A program made the position numbers and the translations under genes. Positions 38,827 to 48,064 of a stretch of DNA of 64,000 nt are shown here, piece after piece; the stretch's first letter is position 1, and each line of letters starts with the position of its first letter. The DNA comes from Glaciimonas immobilis. GTDB taxonomy: Bacteria > Pseudomonadota > Gammaproteobacteria > Burkholderiales > Burkholderiaceae_D. Below the pieces are notes generated by a model. The model was not told the origin of the DNA. It did no database searches and worked only from the letters and a program-made list of their open reading frames with translations. The DNA is taken from assembly GCF_011947285.1 (NCBI RefSeq), contig NZ_JAAOZT010000002.1, positions 844,766-908,765 of the forward strand. Direction: 5' to 3'.

Positions 38827-40198
38827 TTGTTACCTCCCCCGTCGTAGCCACTTTCCAACTTTGAATAGCATTTAAGTGATACACCGACAGCATGCCCCGG
38901 TTGTCAGTCAGATCGCCAATCGTGGGCTGGACATAGCCGGTTTCATCCGTACAACGGCTTTGCAAAATAGCTTCTTTACCATTCCATTTCCACGGCAAAG
39001 TGAACCGCGTGTGACATATGGACAGGATAGGGCCATGTAAGACAGCATCGTGCCATGTTTTCCCACCGTCAGCCGAGACCTCCACTCGCCTGATCTTGCC
39101 GCGCGCGGACCAAGCCAGACCAGAAATTTCATAAAAGCCGGGCTTTTGAAGCACCATTTCGCCGGATGGATAGGTAATGACTGACTTGGCCTCCATAAGA
39201 TAGGTAAATTGCAGCGCCTTACCATCCGGCATCAAGTCGGTATATTTGGAGGTTTCTTCTCTGGTCATAAACGGTTTATCCGAGACCTCGAGGCGCCGTA
39301 GCCATTTGATGGACATGTTGCCTTCGTAGCCGGGTACGAATAAACGCAACGGGTAACCCTGTTCAGGTCGGACCGCCTCACCATTTTGGCCGTAGACCAA
39401 CAAACAGTCTTTCAATGCCTTTTCTATCGGAATACTACGCGTCATGACCGACGCATCTCCGCCTTCAGCTAATAGCCACTTTGCGCCAGGGCGCAAACCT
39501 ACGTGATTTAAAATCGTGGACAGGGGAACGCCGATCCATTCAGACGTGGATGTCAAGCCATGCGTTCCCTGCACCGTTTTAAGGGTAGGCTTGGCCCATT
39601 CCGTCAACCCGTTGCCGGAACACTCGAGAAACATAAAACGTGACAGCACGGGAAAACGCTTAAGGTCAGGTATAGAAAATTTTTTGGCTTGCTTGACCAT
39701 GCCATGCACATACAAACTATGTTTAGCTGGATCAATCGTGGCGATACCCCCGTGGTGACGCTCGTAATGCAGGCCAGACGGGGTGATCATTCCAAGGCTA
39801 TTTTGCAACGGCGTAAAACTCCAGGACGATTCCGCGGCTTTCGTCGCAAAGCGAGTACGCACCTCGGTCTCGAATTGTGAGCGAGTCCCATAACCGCCAT
39901 CTTCAGTGGCAACACCTATACCTGGCGTTTTCGTCGCATCCTCAGGAACCAGCCGCTGTATAGAACCAGGCGTCGCTCCCAGGGCTGTTCCCCCTGCCGT
40001 CCCTAACGCAGCCATGGCTCCCAACATAAAGCGCCGGCGTTGCGGCATTGTCTGGTCTGCTAGTGTCGATGAGCCACGATAATAAGGGGACAAGGGATCT
40101 TTTCGTTCGCTGGCAAGAAATCGCTCTTCTTGTTCTTCCAGTGCTTCGGCGGTTTGCTTGATTGTGGAGTATGGGCGACTGCTTGGTATTTTTTTCAT
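38810..40198 (-). CDS. SoxC-like sulfite/sulfane dehydrogenase, molybdenum subunit
   Basis: Periplasmic molybdoenzyme oxidising sulfite (or sulfane sulfur). The 462-residue protein has a Tat signal (RRRFMLGAMAALGTAGG near residue 45-65), the molybdopterin-binding Cys in FLECSGNGL, and a C-terminal dimerisation domain (VRRVEVSADGGKTWHDAVL-like). Start at the ATG 40198 with CGGAG in front. The sulfite product expected from C1-sulfonate breakdown elsewhere in the island makes sulfite the likely substrate, and no soxXYZAB genes are nearby. Unit A of the sigma-54 group. Confidence 0.9.
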   Translation of the reverse strand: MKKIPSSRPYSTIKQTAEALEEQEERFLASERKDPLSPYYRGSSTLADQTMPQRRRFMLGAMAALGTAGGTALGATPGSIQRLVPEDATKTPGIGVATEDGGYGTRSQFETEVRTRFATKAAESSWSFTPLQNSLGMITPSGLHYERHHGGIATIDPAKHSLYVHGMVKQAKKFSIPDLKRFPVLSRFMFLECSGNGLTEWAKPTLKTVQGTHGLTSTSEWIGVPLSTILNHVGLRPGAKWLLAEGGDASVMTRSIPIEKALKDCLLVYGQNGEAVRPEQGYPLRLFVPGYEGNMSIKWLRRLEVSDKPFMTREETSKYTDLMPDGKALQFTYLMEAKSVITYPSGEMVLQKPGFYEISGLAWSARGKIRRVEVSADGGKTWHDAVLHGPILSICHTRFTLPWKWNGKEAILQSRCTDETGYVQPTIGDLTDNRGMLSVYHLNAIQSWKVATTGEVTNVHHY

Positions 40199-40436
40199 GT
40201 ACCGCTCCGTTGATAGATCCTGTTGATGAAACAATCAAATCAGTAGGGCAACCCCGTTGCCTATCGTTGGCAGGCGGCTACATTCAGCGCTATCCTCGCT
40301 ATATCGGTCACATCCGGGGTGTGACCAAGAACAAGGCACTCTCAACGATTGGCTCATCAAGACAAGGCCTCACTGCCAACCCAGTATGAAGATAATGATT
40401 TTTTCGCTCCGCATCGCTTTTCGCACTCTAACTTTG

Positions 40437-41702
40437 CTAGCGATTACCGTCGGCTATTTTTTTGGCCTCCGGTAACCGGCGTAACAAGAGCATTGCGATG
40501 ATTCCCAGCAAGGGACCTGGCAAAAGAATGAGGAACACCCATTGCCAACTGTTTAGCAAGGTGGCCGCCAGCGGCAAGAGCCAAATCGTAACCACAGTTA
40601 ATATAAAGCCTAGTCCTAACTGAAGGGTCAATGCGGTACCGACGTACATCGGATCACCTAATTCGGTCACGATAGTTGAAAATTGCGCAGAATCCGCTAC
40701 CACCGTGAATCCCCACACCAGGCTAATGGTGATGAACAGCCATGGCGGACCAGCAAACACAACTCCAGCAAGCACAGCACATACGCCGGAAAGAGCCATC
40801 ATGAGACTAGTAGTCAACGTCCGTCCCCAACGGTCACCAAAGACACCTCCGACGATACAGCCAATTGCCCCCACCGCGATAACTGCAAAGGTAAGAAACG
40901 ATGCGGCAGTCGCGCCGCCCGAATGCTGTGCTGCAAGCGCCATCCGGGCAAAGGTCAGGAACCATGCCCACATCGCATAAAGCTCCCACATATGACCGAA
41001 ATATCCAAGGCTAGCCAGTACGATAGCGCGATTATGAAAAACTTGTTTTACTCGTCCAGGGCTGAATGGCGCACGCGGAAATGGATACGGACCGTCGTGC
41101 ACGAACAAAGCAACCAGCAGAGCCCCCGTCAAAGTAGCGACGGAAGTCGTTGTAATCACTATTTGCCATTGCAAGCCGCCGACAGCGTTGACCAGATGCG
41201 GCGATGCCGAGCCGAGCGTCACAGCACCGACCAAAGCGCCAAGCGCAAAGCCGCGACCAGTGGTGAACCACGTTGCGATTAATTTAAGTGCGGGTGGATA
41301 GACAAGAGCAAGGAAAACGCCAGTCAATGTGCGAAAGGTAATGGCGAGCCATGCGTCGCCTGCAAATAGCATACACAAATTGGCGATGGCAGCGCCGATT
41401 GATCCCACAATCATCAATTGTCTTGCCTGAACGACGTCAGAAAGATTCATCACGCTCGAGCCGACGGCGCCAATGACAAACCCGATCTGCACGCCGATCG
41501 TCAGCCATGCCGCGAGAGAATCGGTCAAGCCCCACGCAACCCGCAATTGGGGGATGACAGCTGTCGCGGAAAACCATGTTGTCATTGAAAGAATAAGACA
41601 CAATGACAGCATTGCGAGAACATACCAGCGCTTACCTGCCAGCGCTGGCTGTGGCCTCGCGTTAAAACTTGTAACCGTCTTGCCTATCGAGATTTTAAGC
41701 AT
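40437..41702 (-). CDS. MFS transporter
   Basis: The 421-residue major-facilitator protein has 12 hydrophobic helices. The loop between helices 2 and 3 is partly degenerate, while GVFGDRWGRTLTTSLM between helices 8 and 9 is a clear MFS motif A. CAAGGACGT precedes the ATG. Operon context (oxygenase small subunit, MaoC, sulfite dehydrogenase) suggests uptake of an organosulfur compound or export of its product. Substrate not determinable. Confidence 0.88.
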   Translation of the reverse strand: MLKISIGKTVTSFNARPQPALAGKRWYVLAMLSLCLILSMTTWFSATAVIPQLRVAWGLTDSLAAWLTIGVQIGFVIGAVGSSVMNLSDVVQARQLMIVGSIGAAIANLCMLFAGDAWLAITFRTLTGVFLALVYPPALKLIATWFTTGRGFALGALVGAVTLGSASPHLVNAVGGLQWQIVITTTSVATLTGALLVALFVHDGPYPFPRAPFSPGRVKQVFHNRAIVLASLGYFGHMWELYAMWAWFLTFARMALAAQHSGGATAASFLTFAVIAVGAIGCIVGGVFGDRWGRTLTTSLMMALSGVCAVLAGVVFAGPPWLFITISLVWGFTVVADSAQFSTIVTELGDPMYVGTALTLQLGLGFILTVVTIWLLPLAATLLNSWQWVFLILLPGPLLGIIAMLLLRRLPEAKKIADGNR

Positions 41703-41725
41703 ACGTCCTTGTGCTTCGATTCATA

Positions 41726-41959
41726 CTAGGCAATCTCCGTGGTGGCCGAAAACAGCTCCTCCCAGTAGGTTTCGCAGTAAGCCGACCGCGCAGGCCGCCA
41801 TGGGTCTATTGCCGGATCGCTGGGAAAAATAAGCGCTGCGCAGGTTCCGCAGCTATAAAAATAGTACCATTCGACCGCAAGACTGATTCTCGTCATGGCA
41901 ACTTTGCGCTGCTCCGCCGCTATATCGGCAAACATAGATGTCGCCCTATTGGGTTGCAT
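41726..41959 (-). CDS. Possible small protein in the operon gap
   Basis: A 77-residue frame neatly fills the space between the maoC-like gene and the MFS gene. It contains CGTC and ends YWEELFSATTEIA. No ribosome-binding site is visible and I recognise no family; it may be a relic or a chance frame. Confidence 0.25.
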   Translation of the reverse strand: MQPNRATSMFADIAAEQRKVAMTRISLAVEWYYFYSCGTCAALIFPSDPAIDPWRPARSAYCETYWEELFSATTEIA

Positions 41960-41996
41960 GATGTCACCGTATCCGCATCTATGGAGAGCCTTAGAG

Positions 41997-42455
41997 TTAG
42001 TTATTTTTAAGTGAAACGGTATAGGTAGTTGCTGTCCCTTTCAGACAAAGTTCACCGTTTTGATTATGAATGGTAGTGTTAATCTTGCAAATTGGTTTGT
42101 CTGGTCGCACTGCGAGAACTTCAACGCGACCGGTAATAGTGTCACCGGGATAAACTGCTTTAACAAAACTCCATTCAACGCCAAGAAATACTGTTCCCGG
42201 ACCGGGAAGGTCTTCTGCCACGACGGCATTTAGCAAGCCAGAGGTGACGCCCCCCTGAACGATCAATCCCCCGAAAACAGATCTTTCTGCAGCCTCTTGA
42301 TCAAAATGCAATGGGTTATGGTCGCCGGTCATGTCGGCAAATAACTGAATGAATCGCGCTTCCACCAGCTTTGACCGTTCAGCGGTTGCGCCGACAGCTG
42401 GCATGCCATTATCCGTGCCCAGCCAGCCATTTTTATCAATTGTGTCGTGTGACAT
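41997..42455 (-). CDS. MaoC-family (R)-hydratase
   Basis: The 152-residue hot-dog-fold protein has the catalytic hydratase motif TGDHNPLHFDQEAAERSVFGGLIVQG (Asp and His about residues 44 and 49). It would hydrate an enoyl-CoA or use a related thioester. AAAGGGAAT precedes the ATG. No CoA ligase or thiolase accompanies it in the operon, so its role in the sulfur island is unclear. Confidence 0.9.
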   Translation of the reverse strand: MSHDTIDKNGWLGTDNGMPAVGATAERSKLVEARFIQLFADMTGDHNPLHFDQEAAERSVFGGLIVQGGVTSGLLNAVVAEDLPGPGTVFLGVEWSFVKAVYPGDTITGRVEVLAVRPDKPICKINTTIHNQNGELCLKGTATTYTVSLKNN

Positions 42456-42529
42456 TGTGATTCCCTTTTTTAAAAATAAGATCTGTTTAAACTCTCTTAA
42501 TCAGTATAACTAGCCTTTGTTCTTTGTGA

Positions 42530-42991
42530 TCAAAACGGAATGTGGAATCCAAAGCCAAGCATCCGGGCCTCTAGTCGGATATTCCTGTCTAGAAACTTCA
42601 ATCCTTCGTCGTACATTTGTACTACGTCTATCATTTTTCCCATGGCAAAAAGCTCGGTCACGCCGCCATCCAGCGAAGTCCTGAATACTTGCAACGCGCT
42701 GGTGACCTTTGTCTTGAGTCCGTCTTCCAATTTTTCGACCACATAGATCCTCGCGCGGCGGCTAAGCGGATAATAGTTACTGTTATGTTTGGACAGATTA
42801 GAGAACAAGGTCTTCATTCCTTCCAGATCGTGCTCAAGCCAGATCATGTCTTTGCGAATTTCCGGGTTATATGTGGAGACAGAGTAATGAAACGCCGTAT
42901 CGCAAAGCCCTAAATAACCGTCGAAGTCTTTGTCATCCAAAATCAGGCAAGACTTATAGATCAGCGCTTCAATAGTTTGTGGGGATTCCAC
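42530..42991 (-). CDS. Ring-hydroxylating oxygenase small-subunit-like protein (MsmB-like)
   Basis: A 153-residue NTF2/SnoaL-fold protein starting with GTG. It resembles the beta subunit of Rieske ring-hydroxylating oxygenases and especially the small hydroxylase subunit of methanesulfonate monooxygenase (LIYKSCLILDDKDFDGYLGLCD, then KHNSNYYPLSRRARIYVV). No Rieske alpha subunit, ferredoxin or reductase is in the window, so it is an orphan here. It is the first gene of unit A, 124 bp behind a sigma-54 promoter. The organosulfur context supports MsmB-like over aromatic roles, but this is inference. Confidence 0.72.
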   Translation of the reverse strand: MESPQTIEALIYKSCLILDDKDFDGYLGLCDTAFHYSVSTYNPEIRKDMIWLEHDLEGMKTLFSNLSKHNSNYYPLSRRARIYVVEKLEDGLKTKVTSALQVFRTSLDGGVTELFAMGKMIDVVQMYDEGLKFLDRNIRLEARMLGFGFHIPF

Positions 42992-43114
42992 CTGAACTCT
43001 CTTAAAGTGAACGTACGATTTTTAGAGATACGTGCCATAACCAATTCTTTTAGAGTCAAGGGAAATCGATGATTTGCCATAATCGATAATTAACAATCAT
43101 CATTAATCAGGATA

Positions 43115-43131
43115 AGCATAGCTTGTGCCAG
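43115..43131 (-). promoter_or_regulatory. Sigma-54 promoter of unit A
   Basis: On the minus strand CTGGCACAAGCTATGCT: GG and GC are separated by exactly ten bases, with TGGCAC at -24. It differs by two bases from the promoters of units B and C. It points at the MsmB-like gene. Confidence 0.88.
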
Positions 43132-43328
43132 TTCGATTGCTACACCCGGATCAATTATCCAGAAGCCGTAATTCCGGTCAGGCGGTAAATTCCGAGCGAG
43201 TTGTTCACTAGAGGGTGTATTTATGAAATTTTTTTGAGTTCTGGTTTTTCTCCTTTTTGTCGACGGCTTCAGGAATGTTTTTTTGAGCTCAAAACCAAGT
43301 CAGATAGACCACGGCATAGGGCGCGATT

Positions 43329-43364
43329 GTTTCCTTGAGAAACGATGCGGTTTCATCTCGAAAC
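43329..43364. promoter_or_regulatory. Paired activator sites upstream of unit A
   Basis: Two palindromes GTTTC-N5-GAAAC at 43329-43343 and 43350-43364, 21 bp centre to centre, about 200 bp upstream of the sigma-54 promoter. They are identical in layout to the sites at 48029 and 61196. Confidence 0.87.
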
Positions 43365-43429
43365 ATCGCAGCGATCGGTAGGATTGTCAGGACGGCGAAT
43401 TCACGTAAATTAGATATCGATGATCTATA

Positions 43430-43690
43430 TTGCAGATTCCCTATCTTTCCCGACCATTGTCTGAATTAGTATTCGTTGAGTCGCTCCGACAATGGTCAGG
43501 AACGAAAATCTGAACATCAGTGTGATCGGCATAGAAAAAGTCGGTCCGCTGGCACCCGCAAGCCCATAAGCAAAACCGGAAAGCGCTCCGACTGTCGATT
43601 GAAAGAAAAGCAGCGGAAATGTGGGCCAACATGGCGGTAAAAAGAGTCGTCAACATTACGTATTGCGGCGTAAATTGAGAAGCCAACGAA
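43430..43690 (-). pseudogene. Possible TauE/SafE-type exporter relic
   Basis: One minus-strand frame reads GALSGFAYGLAGASGPTFSM...LTIVGATQRILIQ, which resembles the repeat of sulfite-exporter TauE/SafE proteins, but no start is present and the upstream part is in other frames. Probably a decayed transporter gene. Weak evidence. Confidence 0.4.
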
Positions 43691-43839
43691 AAGATAAACT
43701 GTTGCGAAAAGCAGTCTTCTATCCCTGCAGACTGCTGCGATCAGTAGGCCGATGACGACCTACCTCAATCCGACGATCACTCATGCCCTCGAAGGCAGAA
43801 ACGGTAAAGCATACATTCCGTCATTACGCGAGGCCGGAT

Positions 43840-44310
43840 TCATCCACCTGCGAATGCTATTAACGTTCCCGTTATCAAGGTATTTAATTGACTCATCAAT
43901 CTATAGCCTAATGTATGATCCTCCTCCATAAAACGCAGAAGGGTGTCGCCATCTATCGCGAGAATACTGCACGATGTAAGACAAGAGGCCGAAGCTATTC
44001 TCACTCTGGACGCTGGCGTTAGCGCAGCCCAACCAAACACTTCCCCGTGACGCAAAATATTACCGGCGCAGGCCTCCCTTTGATCAAAACTTATTGCAAA
44101 TCTGACCATGCCTTCGATCAAAACATAGAGCTTGGTGGCTTTCTCGCCAATTTTATATATCTGATGGCCTTTAGCATATTTTTCAATGTGGCTGGCTGAC
44201 GACACGAGCATCAACTGCTCATTGGATAGATCAGAAAAGAACTGAGTCTGCGAAAAAATCTGCACACGTGCAGCGCGCAGCGCGTCCTCCTGAACAATAA
44301 AATCCGGCAT
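43840..44310 (-). CDS. Stand-alone cyclic-nucleotide-binding domain protein
   Basis: The 156-residue protein is a Crp-like effector domain: helix, then KYAKGHQIYKIGEKATKLYVLIEGMVRFAI and HGEVFGWAALTP, with the hinge helix TLGYRLMSQLNTLITGTLIA. The DNA-binding helix-turn-helix is absent. It may sense a nucleotide or act as a scaffold protein; direct gene control is unlikely. AGGAG precedes the ATG. It lies downstream of the two-component genes on the same strand, 260 bp apart. The C-terminus might be slightly truncated. Confidence 0.82.
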   Translation of the reverse strand: MPDFIVQEDALRAARVQIFSQTQFFSDLSNEQLMLVSSASHIEKYAKGHQIYKIGEKATKLYVLIEGMVRFAISFDQREACAGNILRHGEVFGWAALTPASRVRIASASCLTSCSILAIDGDTLLRFMEEDHTLGYRLMSQLNTLITGTLIAFAGG

Positions 44311-44397
44311 TTTGGTTCTCCTATGACTAGCAAACAGGGTGAGATGTGAGCGGCTCTTAACACGCGATTACGCAATGCAGAAAATCAAAATATCCCT

Positions 44398-44411
44398 TGT
44401 GCGATCGCACA
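44398..44411. promoter_or_regulatory. Perfect 14-bp palindrome between the regulator genes
   Basis: TGTGCGATCGCACA, 88 bases upstream of the cNMP-domain gene and downstream of the response regulator. It resembles a Crp-type half-site pair with closer spacing. Function unknown. Confidence 0.45.
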
Positions 44412-44569
44412 GCTTGCCTGACTGTCCATAAGAATGAACGCAAATTCCGTGCCTTTAACTCAACGCGGTGCCACATCAGTCAACTGCGACGAAAAGCGAA
44501 CGCGTACATTTAGCACATTACAGTTCTTGCGGTACGCCTTCGCCCGTCCTGCCAGAAGACTGACTTGAA

Positions 44570-46012
44570 TCAACGGAAATCGCGATCGAGCGGTTCCGGC
44601 GATACATTTTCATCGCCCTCTTTTACCTTATGAATTCCCCAGCAACGACGACGCTCCCAAAGAGCCTTGCGCCCTATGCCTAACATCGAGGAAAGTTCGA
44701 TTTCGGTGTGACTGTCTTGATGTTGAAGGATGAATTTTTTGATGTACTCATCGATCGACAAAGGTCTTTCCTCTTTAGCCGAGAAGGGCATTTCACTTGA
44801 CGAGACCGAAAGCATGTCGGTCAGGTCTTCGCAGGTAAGGATGTCGGATTCCGCAAGAATGACTACCCGTTCGATCAGGTTCTCGAGTTCTCGAACATTG
44901 CCCGGCCAGTCGTACTGATTGATGAAGTCCAGAAAGTCCTGACGCATCCCAAGTATGCGATTACCTTGCTTTCTACTGTGATATTTCAAGAAGTGCTGCG
45001 CCAAATTTTCAATGTCTTCTGCTCTTTCGCGCAGCGGAGGAACCTGAATTGTGATCACATTAAGCCGATAAAATAGATCTGCGCGAAATGTGCCTTTTTC
45101 TGTCTCTACCTTTAAATTTCGGTTACTCGCTGCAACGAAGCGTGTGTCCGTTACATAGCTATTATTTGATCCCAAAGGGCGAACCTGCCTCTCCTGAATG
45201 ACCCGCAGCAACTTGACCTGGATATTTAAAGGCATTTCAGATATCTCATCGAGAAACAATGTTCCGCCACTGGCCTCTCGAATAAGGCCCGCGTTCGCGG
45301 CTACGGCACCGGTGAATGCGCCTTTAGTGTGTCCAAAGAGTTCCGACTCTAATAGTTCTGATGGAATCGCTCCGCAATTGACTGGTACAAAAGGGCGATC
45401 CGCGCGGCTTCCCCCATAATGGAGAGCCTGGGCCACCAGTTCCTTGCCGGTACCGCTCTCACCCTGGATCAACACGTTAGCGTCCGTGGCAGCAATTCGC
45501 TGAATCATCGCAAGCATTTTTTTGATTCCGTCGCTTTCACCGATTATCGCGTTTTTGGAAAAAACCTTACGCAAACTGCGCTTGAGAACGACATTCTCCC
45601 TTTGGATGCGGCGTTCGTTCATTGCGCGTTCCACAACAAAAACAAAGCCTTCGTTGTGAAAAGGTTTTATCAGATAATCAATAGCGCCCAGGCGCAGCGC
45701 CTCAATGGCATTCTCAACAGATGAGAAACTGGTCATCAGAATTATGGGCATTTTCAATTCCAATTCCTTGATCGACCGGATGACATCTAAACCACTCATA
45801 TCTGGTAACTTTAAGTCTGTAATGACAAGGTCGAAGTCATGAAGATTCAGCTCCGCCAGGCCCGCTGCCCCAGTATTGGCAATAATGCATTCGTAGCCCT
45901 TTTGCTGCAGGATCCAGTGCACAACTTCGGTTATTCCAACATCATCGTCAACGACTAAAATGCACTCGGTGCGTACCGACACATGGTGTGATTCTGGTTT
46001 GCCTGTGTTCAT
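44570..46012 (-). CDS. NtrC-family sigma-54-dependent response regulator
   Basis: Activator of sigma-54 promoters. The 480 residues comprise a receiver domain (about 15-130, phospho-acceptor Asp in LVITDLKLPDMSG), an AAA+ domain with Walker A GESGTGKE, the sigma-54 contact loop GAFTGA near residue 230 and Walker B TLFLDEIS, and a C-terminal Fis-type helix-turn-helix (LSSMLGIGRKALWERRR). All elements needed for activity are present. It overlaps the kinase gene by four bases. Given the three sigma-54 promoters with shared palindromes nearby, it is the best candidate to bind them. Confidence 0.95.
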   Translation of the reverse strand: MNTGKPESHHVSVRTECILVVDDDVGITEVVHWILQQKGYECIIANTGAAGLAELNLHDFDLVITDLKLPDMSGLDVIRSIKELELKMPIILMTSFSSVENAIEALRLGAIDYLIKPFHNEGFVFVVERAMNERRIQRENVVLKRSLRKVFSKNAIIGESDGIKKMLAMIQRIAATDANVLIQGESGTGKELVAQALHYGGSRADRPFVPVNCGAIPSELLESELFGHTKGAFTGAVAANAGLIREASGGTLFLDEISEMPLNIQVKLLRVIQERQVRPLGSNNSYVTDTRFVAASNRNLKVETEKGTFRADLFYRLNVITIQVPPLRERAEDIENLAQHFLKYHSRKQGNRILGMRQDFLDFINQYDWPGNVRELENLIERVVILAESDILTCEDLTDMLSVSSSEMPFSAKEERPLSIDEYIKKFILQHQDSHTEIELSSMLGIGRKALWERRRCWGIHKVKEGDENVSPEPLDRDFR

Positions 46013-47046
46013 GGATTCCCCTTATACAGCGGCAGGTCAACGCAAAAGCATGCCCCTGCATCGGCATTGTTTTTGGCCTCGATCAGACCATTGTGCTCGC
46101 GTAGAATTTCATGGCTGATGGTTAAACCCAACCCGGATCCGCGACTCGTCTGCTTTGTGGTAAAGAATGGTTCAAAAAGCCGGGGCAAGGCTTCCTCAGA
46201 AATTCCGGGTCCAGTGTCGCAAATCCAAACAGTGATGCGCTCCCCATCACTGCGCAGGGTCTTCACGCTAAGCTTACCTACCCCGCGCATTGCCTGAATT
46301 GCATTATCAAAAATATTGACGAACACTTGTTGCATTTGGTTGATGCTGCCGAAGATGACTGCATCCGGATCGGGCTCGAACTCTAGTGAGACATCCTGGG
46401 CACCTGCATCTTGCCTTATGATGACGAATGCTTCTTTGATTGCTTCATCGACTGGAAAAGTCGATCGCTGCTCATCACCTACTCTGCCAAAGTTCAGGAG
46501 TCGTCGGGATATACCGAGTAATCGCGTGACGTTTGTTGCAATACTTTTCAGTCCTTTATCAAGGAAACCAGACTCCTTCTTCTCGTCCGATCTAAGTATC
46601 TGCACAATCGAGTAAATGGAAGTTAAAGGATTGCTTACCTCGTGGCAGACGCCCGCGACCATGAATCCAAGCGCTGCAAGACGCGCAGTCTGGACATTCG
46701 ATATTTCGAGCGTACGCAACCAGGTTTGGTCTTGAATGATCAAAAACGCCCCTGTCAAAACGCGACAAAGAATTATACGCTCGTGAACAATGCCGTTGGT
46801 GAGCTGCCGCGTCAGCTCGGCTTCTTGTGGAACGAGCCAACGCACACTGCCGCGGAGTATCGAAAAATACTCGGGGAACAAGGCCGCAAGATTCGAGCGC
46901 TCATTGGTTTGATGGGCGTCTTCTAAACCGGGAATGTCTCTAGTTACGCGTATCACGTGCCCGTCGCCGCTGATCACTATTACTGGCCAGGGCAGACCGT
47001 CTGCAAAACTAAAGAGCAACTCTTGTTCTACTATGATCGACTGCAT
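46009..47046 (-). CDS. Soluble NtrB-like sensor histidine kinase
   Basis: The 345-residue kinase has no transmembrane helix. Residues about 10-115 form a PAS-like sensor region. The HisKA domain has the phospho-acceptor His in GVCHEVSNPLTSIYSI, and the HATPase domain shows NIFDNAIQAM, DTGPGISEE and SGLGLTISHEI. It should sense a cytoplasmic signal and phosphorylate the response regulator, whose ATG overlaps its TGA. No strong ribosome-binding site lies before the ATG at 47046. Confidence 0.94.
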   Translation of the reverse strand: MQSIIVEQELLFSFADGLPWPVIVISGDGHVIRVTRDIPGLEDAHQTNERSNLAALFPEYFSILRGSVRWLVPQEAELTRQLTNGIVHERIILCRVLTGAFLIIQDQTWLRTLEISNVQTARLAALGFMVAGVCHEVSNPLTSIYSIVQILRSDEKKESGFLDKGLKSIATNVTRLLGISRRLLNFGRVGDEQRSTFPVDEAIKEAFVIIRQDAGAQDVSLEFEPDPDAVIFGSINQMQQVFVNIFDNAIQAMRGVGKLSVKTLRSDGERITVWICDTGPGISEEALPRLFEPFFTTKQTSRGSGLGLTISHEILREHNGLIEAKNNADAGACFCVDLPLYKGNP

Positions 47047-47756
47047 AGGACGGGATCGAGGCCTATTTATTGTTATCCGCCAAGGGTTACGCGTCGCCGA
47101 AATCGTCCTGATAATAGCAATGAGTTAGCAAAAAAATAATTGGGCCTTGATCAATCCTCAATACCCTAAACTCGCATCCACTATCGATTTAGCAATACCG
47201 CGCAATCATAAGAATGGGGGTTTCGTTTATGCGACGCCGTAAAAAATAAAAATCGGTGCACGATCCCTGCAAAAAATTTTACGTCTGGATTTGCCTCTTG
47301 TCAATCAGCGTCCAATAACTTCCACTTTTTTGTTAAATTCGGCGCTTTTTTTTCGGTTTTAAAAAGCGATAAACCATGGTTCCAGCTTGCAGAATATTGC
47401 ATTAACAAGTCTCATATCGGACTGATGTTTGGTCTTGAAAGTTTGGATCGCATTGCATTAACGATCGCAAACAGTGTGAAACACTTTCCCGATGAGCAGA
47501 AGCAACGTCTGTTAATTTACCTCCAAATGCGTAACTATCCGTTGTTTTAACCCCAGGCATCCGGAGCGTTTTACATGGACATAATTTCTGCACTTCGCAG
47601 GCGACATTCAGTGGAACAGCCATCACTGCCGTCGCCCGCAAAATGGCCTTTGGCAAATACGGGGGCGTAACTATTGAGTGTGATGTTGTCCATTGCGCGG
47701 CAATGTATTTTGATCCTTCTGTAAAAAAAGCCCTCTGCCGAAAGTTATTCAAGATG
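47047..47756. other. Gene-poor stretch behind the kinase gene
   Basis: No intact gene. AT-rich sequence at 47200-47350 presumably contains the promoter of the two-component genes. I found no GTTTC-N5-GAAAC pair here. Minus-strand frame 47402-47752 is not convincing. Confidence 0.4.
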
Positions 47757-47871
47757 CGGCATTAAGCTAAATTCAATCGTGTTTCCATCACGATCGACGG
47801 CGCATTTTAAGTAGGCACGATTACCACGGATTTTGACATTCGTCTTATCTGGACGCCATGCATGATACGAA
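47757..47871 (-). pseudogene. IS6-family transposase fragment
   Basis: The minus strand reads WRPDKTNVKIRGNRAYLK then CAVDRDGNTIEF, matching the DDE-core region of IS6/IS26-type transposases (usual form WxxDETYVKVxGxWxYLYRAVDxDGNTIDF). The catalytic Asp-Glu pair is altered (DK) and both sides are scrambled, so it is dead. Confidence 0.6.
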
Positions 47872-48028
47872 AGTTTGTATCGCAAGCATTACCGGAGACA
47901 AAGGTATTTACCGACGCGACTACCTTGCGATAACGCCATTTACATTTGGTTTTTAGATGGACAAAACAGCAGTCATAATCAATATCACAATGTATGAATC
48001 TGCCAGTAGCGCTATGGATCGTTGCGAT

Positions 48029-48064
48029 GTTTCGAGACGAAACGGCATCGTTTCCCAAAGAAAC
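48029..48064. promoter_or_regulatory. Paired activator sites upstream of sfnG
   Basis: GTTTC-N5-GAAAC at 48029-48043 and again at 48050-48064, 21 bp apart, 119 bp upstream of the sigma-54 promoter of unit B. Confidence 0.9.

Noticed and set aside
47402..47752. 116-codon minus-strand frame
   Set aside because: No recognisable family, no start signal, and it lies next to the IS6 fragment; likely degenerate DNA.
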